DNA from: Nitrospira sp. | GTDB lineage: Bacteria; Nitrospirota; Nitrospiria; Nitrospirales; UBA8639 | Assembly: GCA_024760505.1 (NCBI GenBank) | Contig: CP058931.1 | Span: 868,001 to 932,000 of the forward strand | Reading direction: 5' to 3' | DNA length: 64,000 nucleotides | Shown: positions 62,689 to 64,000 of the stretch, in pieces | Layout of the letters: every line of letters begins with the position of its first letter | How positions within the stretch are numbered: the first letter of the stretch is position 1 | Program-made: the position numbers and the translations under genes | Notes under the pieces: generated by a model | What the model was told of the DNA's origin: nothing | Databases searched by the model: none | Seen by the model: only the letters and a program-made list of their open reading frames with translations

Positions 62689-64000
62689 TTAGGCCAGTTT
62701 GGCACAGACGGATTTGACTTCCGTATAGAGATTCAAGGCCTCGTGTCCCATTTCCCGCCCCCAGCCTGATTGCTTGTATCCGCCAAACGGGAGGGACGCA
62801 TCGAAAACGTTATGACAATTAATCCAAACCGTTCCAGCCCGTAATTGCGCGGCAATGCGATGCCCCTTACTCAAATCTTTTGTCCACACCGCTGCCGCCA
62901 ACCCATAGATATTATCATTAGCCTTGGCGATCACATCTTCGACATCAGTAAAGGGTTCAGCACACACCACAGGGCCAAAAATTTCTTCCTGAATAACCTT
63001 CATGGTTGAGTTGGTATTGACCAGGACGGTCGGTTCAACGAAATAACCTTTGTCTCCAGACCGCTTCCCACCAGCAACCGCTTGAGCGCCTTCGGCAAAT
63101 CCCGACTCCAAATACCCCAGGACACGGTGTTGTTGTTCATCAGAGACTAACGGCCCCATTTGAGTTGTGGGATCTAGCCCCGGTCCTACCTTTATTTGCT
63201 TGGCTTGATCGGCAACCCCTGACACCACCTTATCAAAAATGTTCTTTTCCACATAAAGCCGTGAGCCCGCAGCACAACATTGGCCATGATTAAAGAAAAT
63301 CGCACTCGCTACTCCGGGTATTCCCGTTTCCAGATCTGCATCCGGCAAGACGACACTTGGTGATTTGCCACCAAGTTCCAATGTGACTTTTTTAAGATTC
63401 CCTGTCGCAGCATTCACAATAAGTTTGCCAACTTCGGTTGATCCAGTAAATGCAATCTTATCCACATCAGGATGCGCAGCTAAGGCCGCACCTGCGGTTT
63501 CCCCATAGCCGGGAACAATGTTCACGACTCCTTCTGGAAATCCTGCCTCGATGAACAACTCTCCCAACCGCAATGCCGACAAGGGAGTTTGTTCAGCCGG
63601 CTTCATCACTATAGTACAGCCCACGGCCAAAGCCGGGCCAAGTTTCCATGCCGCCATTAACAGAGGAAAATTCCAGGGAATAATTTGCCCGACAACTCCA
63701 ACCGGCTCACGAAGGGTATAGGCTAGGAATTGAGACCCAGGCATATAGGGAACCGAAATGGGAATGGAATTGCCCTCAATTTTTGTGGACCATCCCGCCA
63801 TGTATCTAAACAAATCAACAGCCAATGGAACGTCTGCTACCCGCGCAATGGTTAACGGCTTACCGTTATCCAGAGACTCCAACTGAGCAAATTCTTCCAG
63901 ATTCGACTCCAGAAGGTCCGCCAACCGCCACAGGAGTTTGCCGCGGTCAGAAGGCGTCATCTTTCGCCATGGGCCTTGTTCAAAGGCCTTTCTAGCAGCT
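62689..64000 (-). CDS. Aldehyde dehydrogenase, 5' end beyond the window
   Basis: About 437 residues are visible and the frame stays open to the right edge (AARKAFEQGPWRK precedes an internal Met at 63960), so the start lies outside; about 60 residues are missing from a usual 500. NAD-dependent ALDH motifs: IIPWNFPLLMAAWKLGPALA, FTGSTEVGKLI, catalytic Glu in LELGGKSPSVVLPDAD, catalytic Cys in FNHGQCCAAGSRLYV and EEIFGPVVC. It oxidises an aldehyde to the acid; the sequence class is that of broad-range or betaine/phenylacetaldehyde enzymes. Confidence 0.93.
   Translation of the reverse strand, partial: AARKAFEQGPWRKMTPSDRGKLLWRLADLLESNLEEFAQLESLDNGKPLTIARVADVPLAVDLFRYMAGWSTKIEGNSIPISVPYMPGSQFLAYTLREPVGVVGQIIPWNFPLLMAAWKLGPALAVGCTIVMKPAEQTPLSALRLGELFIEAGFPEGVVNIVPGYGETAGAALAAHPDVDKIAFTGSTEVGKLIVNAATGNLKKVTLELGGKSPSVVLPDADLETGIPGVASAIFFNHGQCCAAGSRLYVEKNIFDKVVSGVADQAKQIKVGPGLDPTTQMGPLVSDEQQHRVLGYLESGFAEGAQAVAGGKRSGDKGYFVEPTVLVNTNSTMKVIQEEIFGPVVCAEPFTDVEDVIAKANDNIYGLAAAVWTKDLSKGHRIAAQLRAGTVWINCHNVFDASLPFGGYKQSGWGREMGHEALNLYTEVKSVCAKLA

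Noticed and set aside
1..64000. CRISPR array or replication origin
   Set aside because: No regularly spaced direct repeats and no cluster of DnaA boxes were seen.

Overview
The window reads as a chromosomal segment of a Gram-negative, moderate-GC bacterium. It has outer-membrane barrels, lipoproteins with lipoboxes, c-type cytochrome, Tat components and a DUF3015/DUF4105 pair. The mix of PCP_red-domain proteins, a CHASE2-sigma54 regulator and many small secreted proteins suggests a Nitrospirota member, probably Nitrospira-like. That assignment is inference from gene content; there is no rRNA or other phylogenetic marker here.

Left end (1-6.1 kb): an accessory zone. It holds a BrnA-type antitoxin, a two-gene HNH + AbiJ-NTD3-like cassette (candidate phage defence), a divergent membrane-anchored protein with no standard start codon, decayed coding fragments, a GC-rich repeat-like block, a phosphohexomutase and a VapBC toxin-antitoxin pair whose promoter implies a leaderless mRNA.

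6.3-23.3 kb: mostly housekeeping and envelope genes: ribosome hibernation factor, MsrB, the CHASE2-sigma54 regulator, a TPR/Sel1 protein, a methyltransferase, tRNA-Leu(GAG), HAD phosphatase, QueE, PepA, NagZ, a tandem desulforedoxin-like protein, a PsiE-like protein, a class I amidotransferase, TatA with a long Pro-rich tail and a HEAT-repeat lipoprotein. A 145-bp MITE-like element lies at 10.2 kb.

23.4-36.0 kb: small secreted proteins, a lone receiver domain, a methyltransferase-TPR fusion, DUF3015 and DUF4105, an OmpA-like barrel, a TRL lipoprotein, an XRE-metallo-beta-lactamase fusion, a site-2 protease, an M20 dipeptidase and a LuxR-type regulator.

36.4-41.8 kb: a secreted metzincin-like protein followed by two paralogous secreted proteins. 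The second is split by a 1199-bp IS3-family (IS407-like) element with a 4-bp target duplication; the element's own orfB carries an in-frame stop. A fragment of a third paralog follows.

41.7-48.1 kb: cytochrome c, Der, then a translationally coupled three-gene unit: a USP-USP-PCP_red-rubredoxin-PCP_red-PCP_red fusion, a radical SAM/SPASM protein that also ends in PCP_red, and a CopD-like membrane protein. This unit is the most striking candidate for an undescribed system.

48.8-64 kb: core metabolism. metK-ahcY (methyl cycle), a fatty-acid desaturase, then an arginine-lysine/DAP cluster (argD-argF-argH, an LptM-like lipoprotein, a B12-type radical SAM protein with a STAS-like tail, lysA-dapA-dapB), a small acidic protein, and an aldehyde dehydrogenase cut by the right edge.
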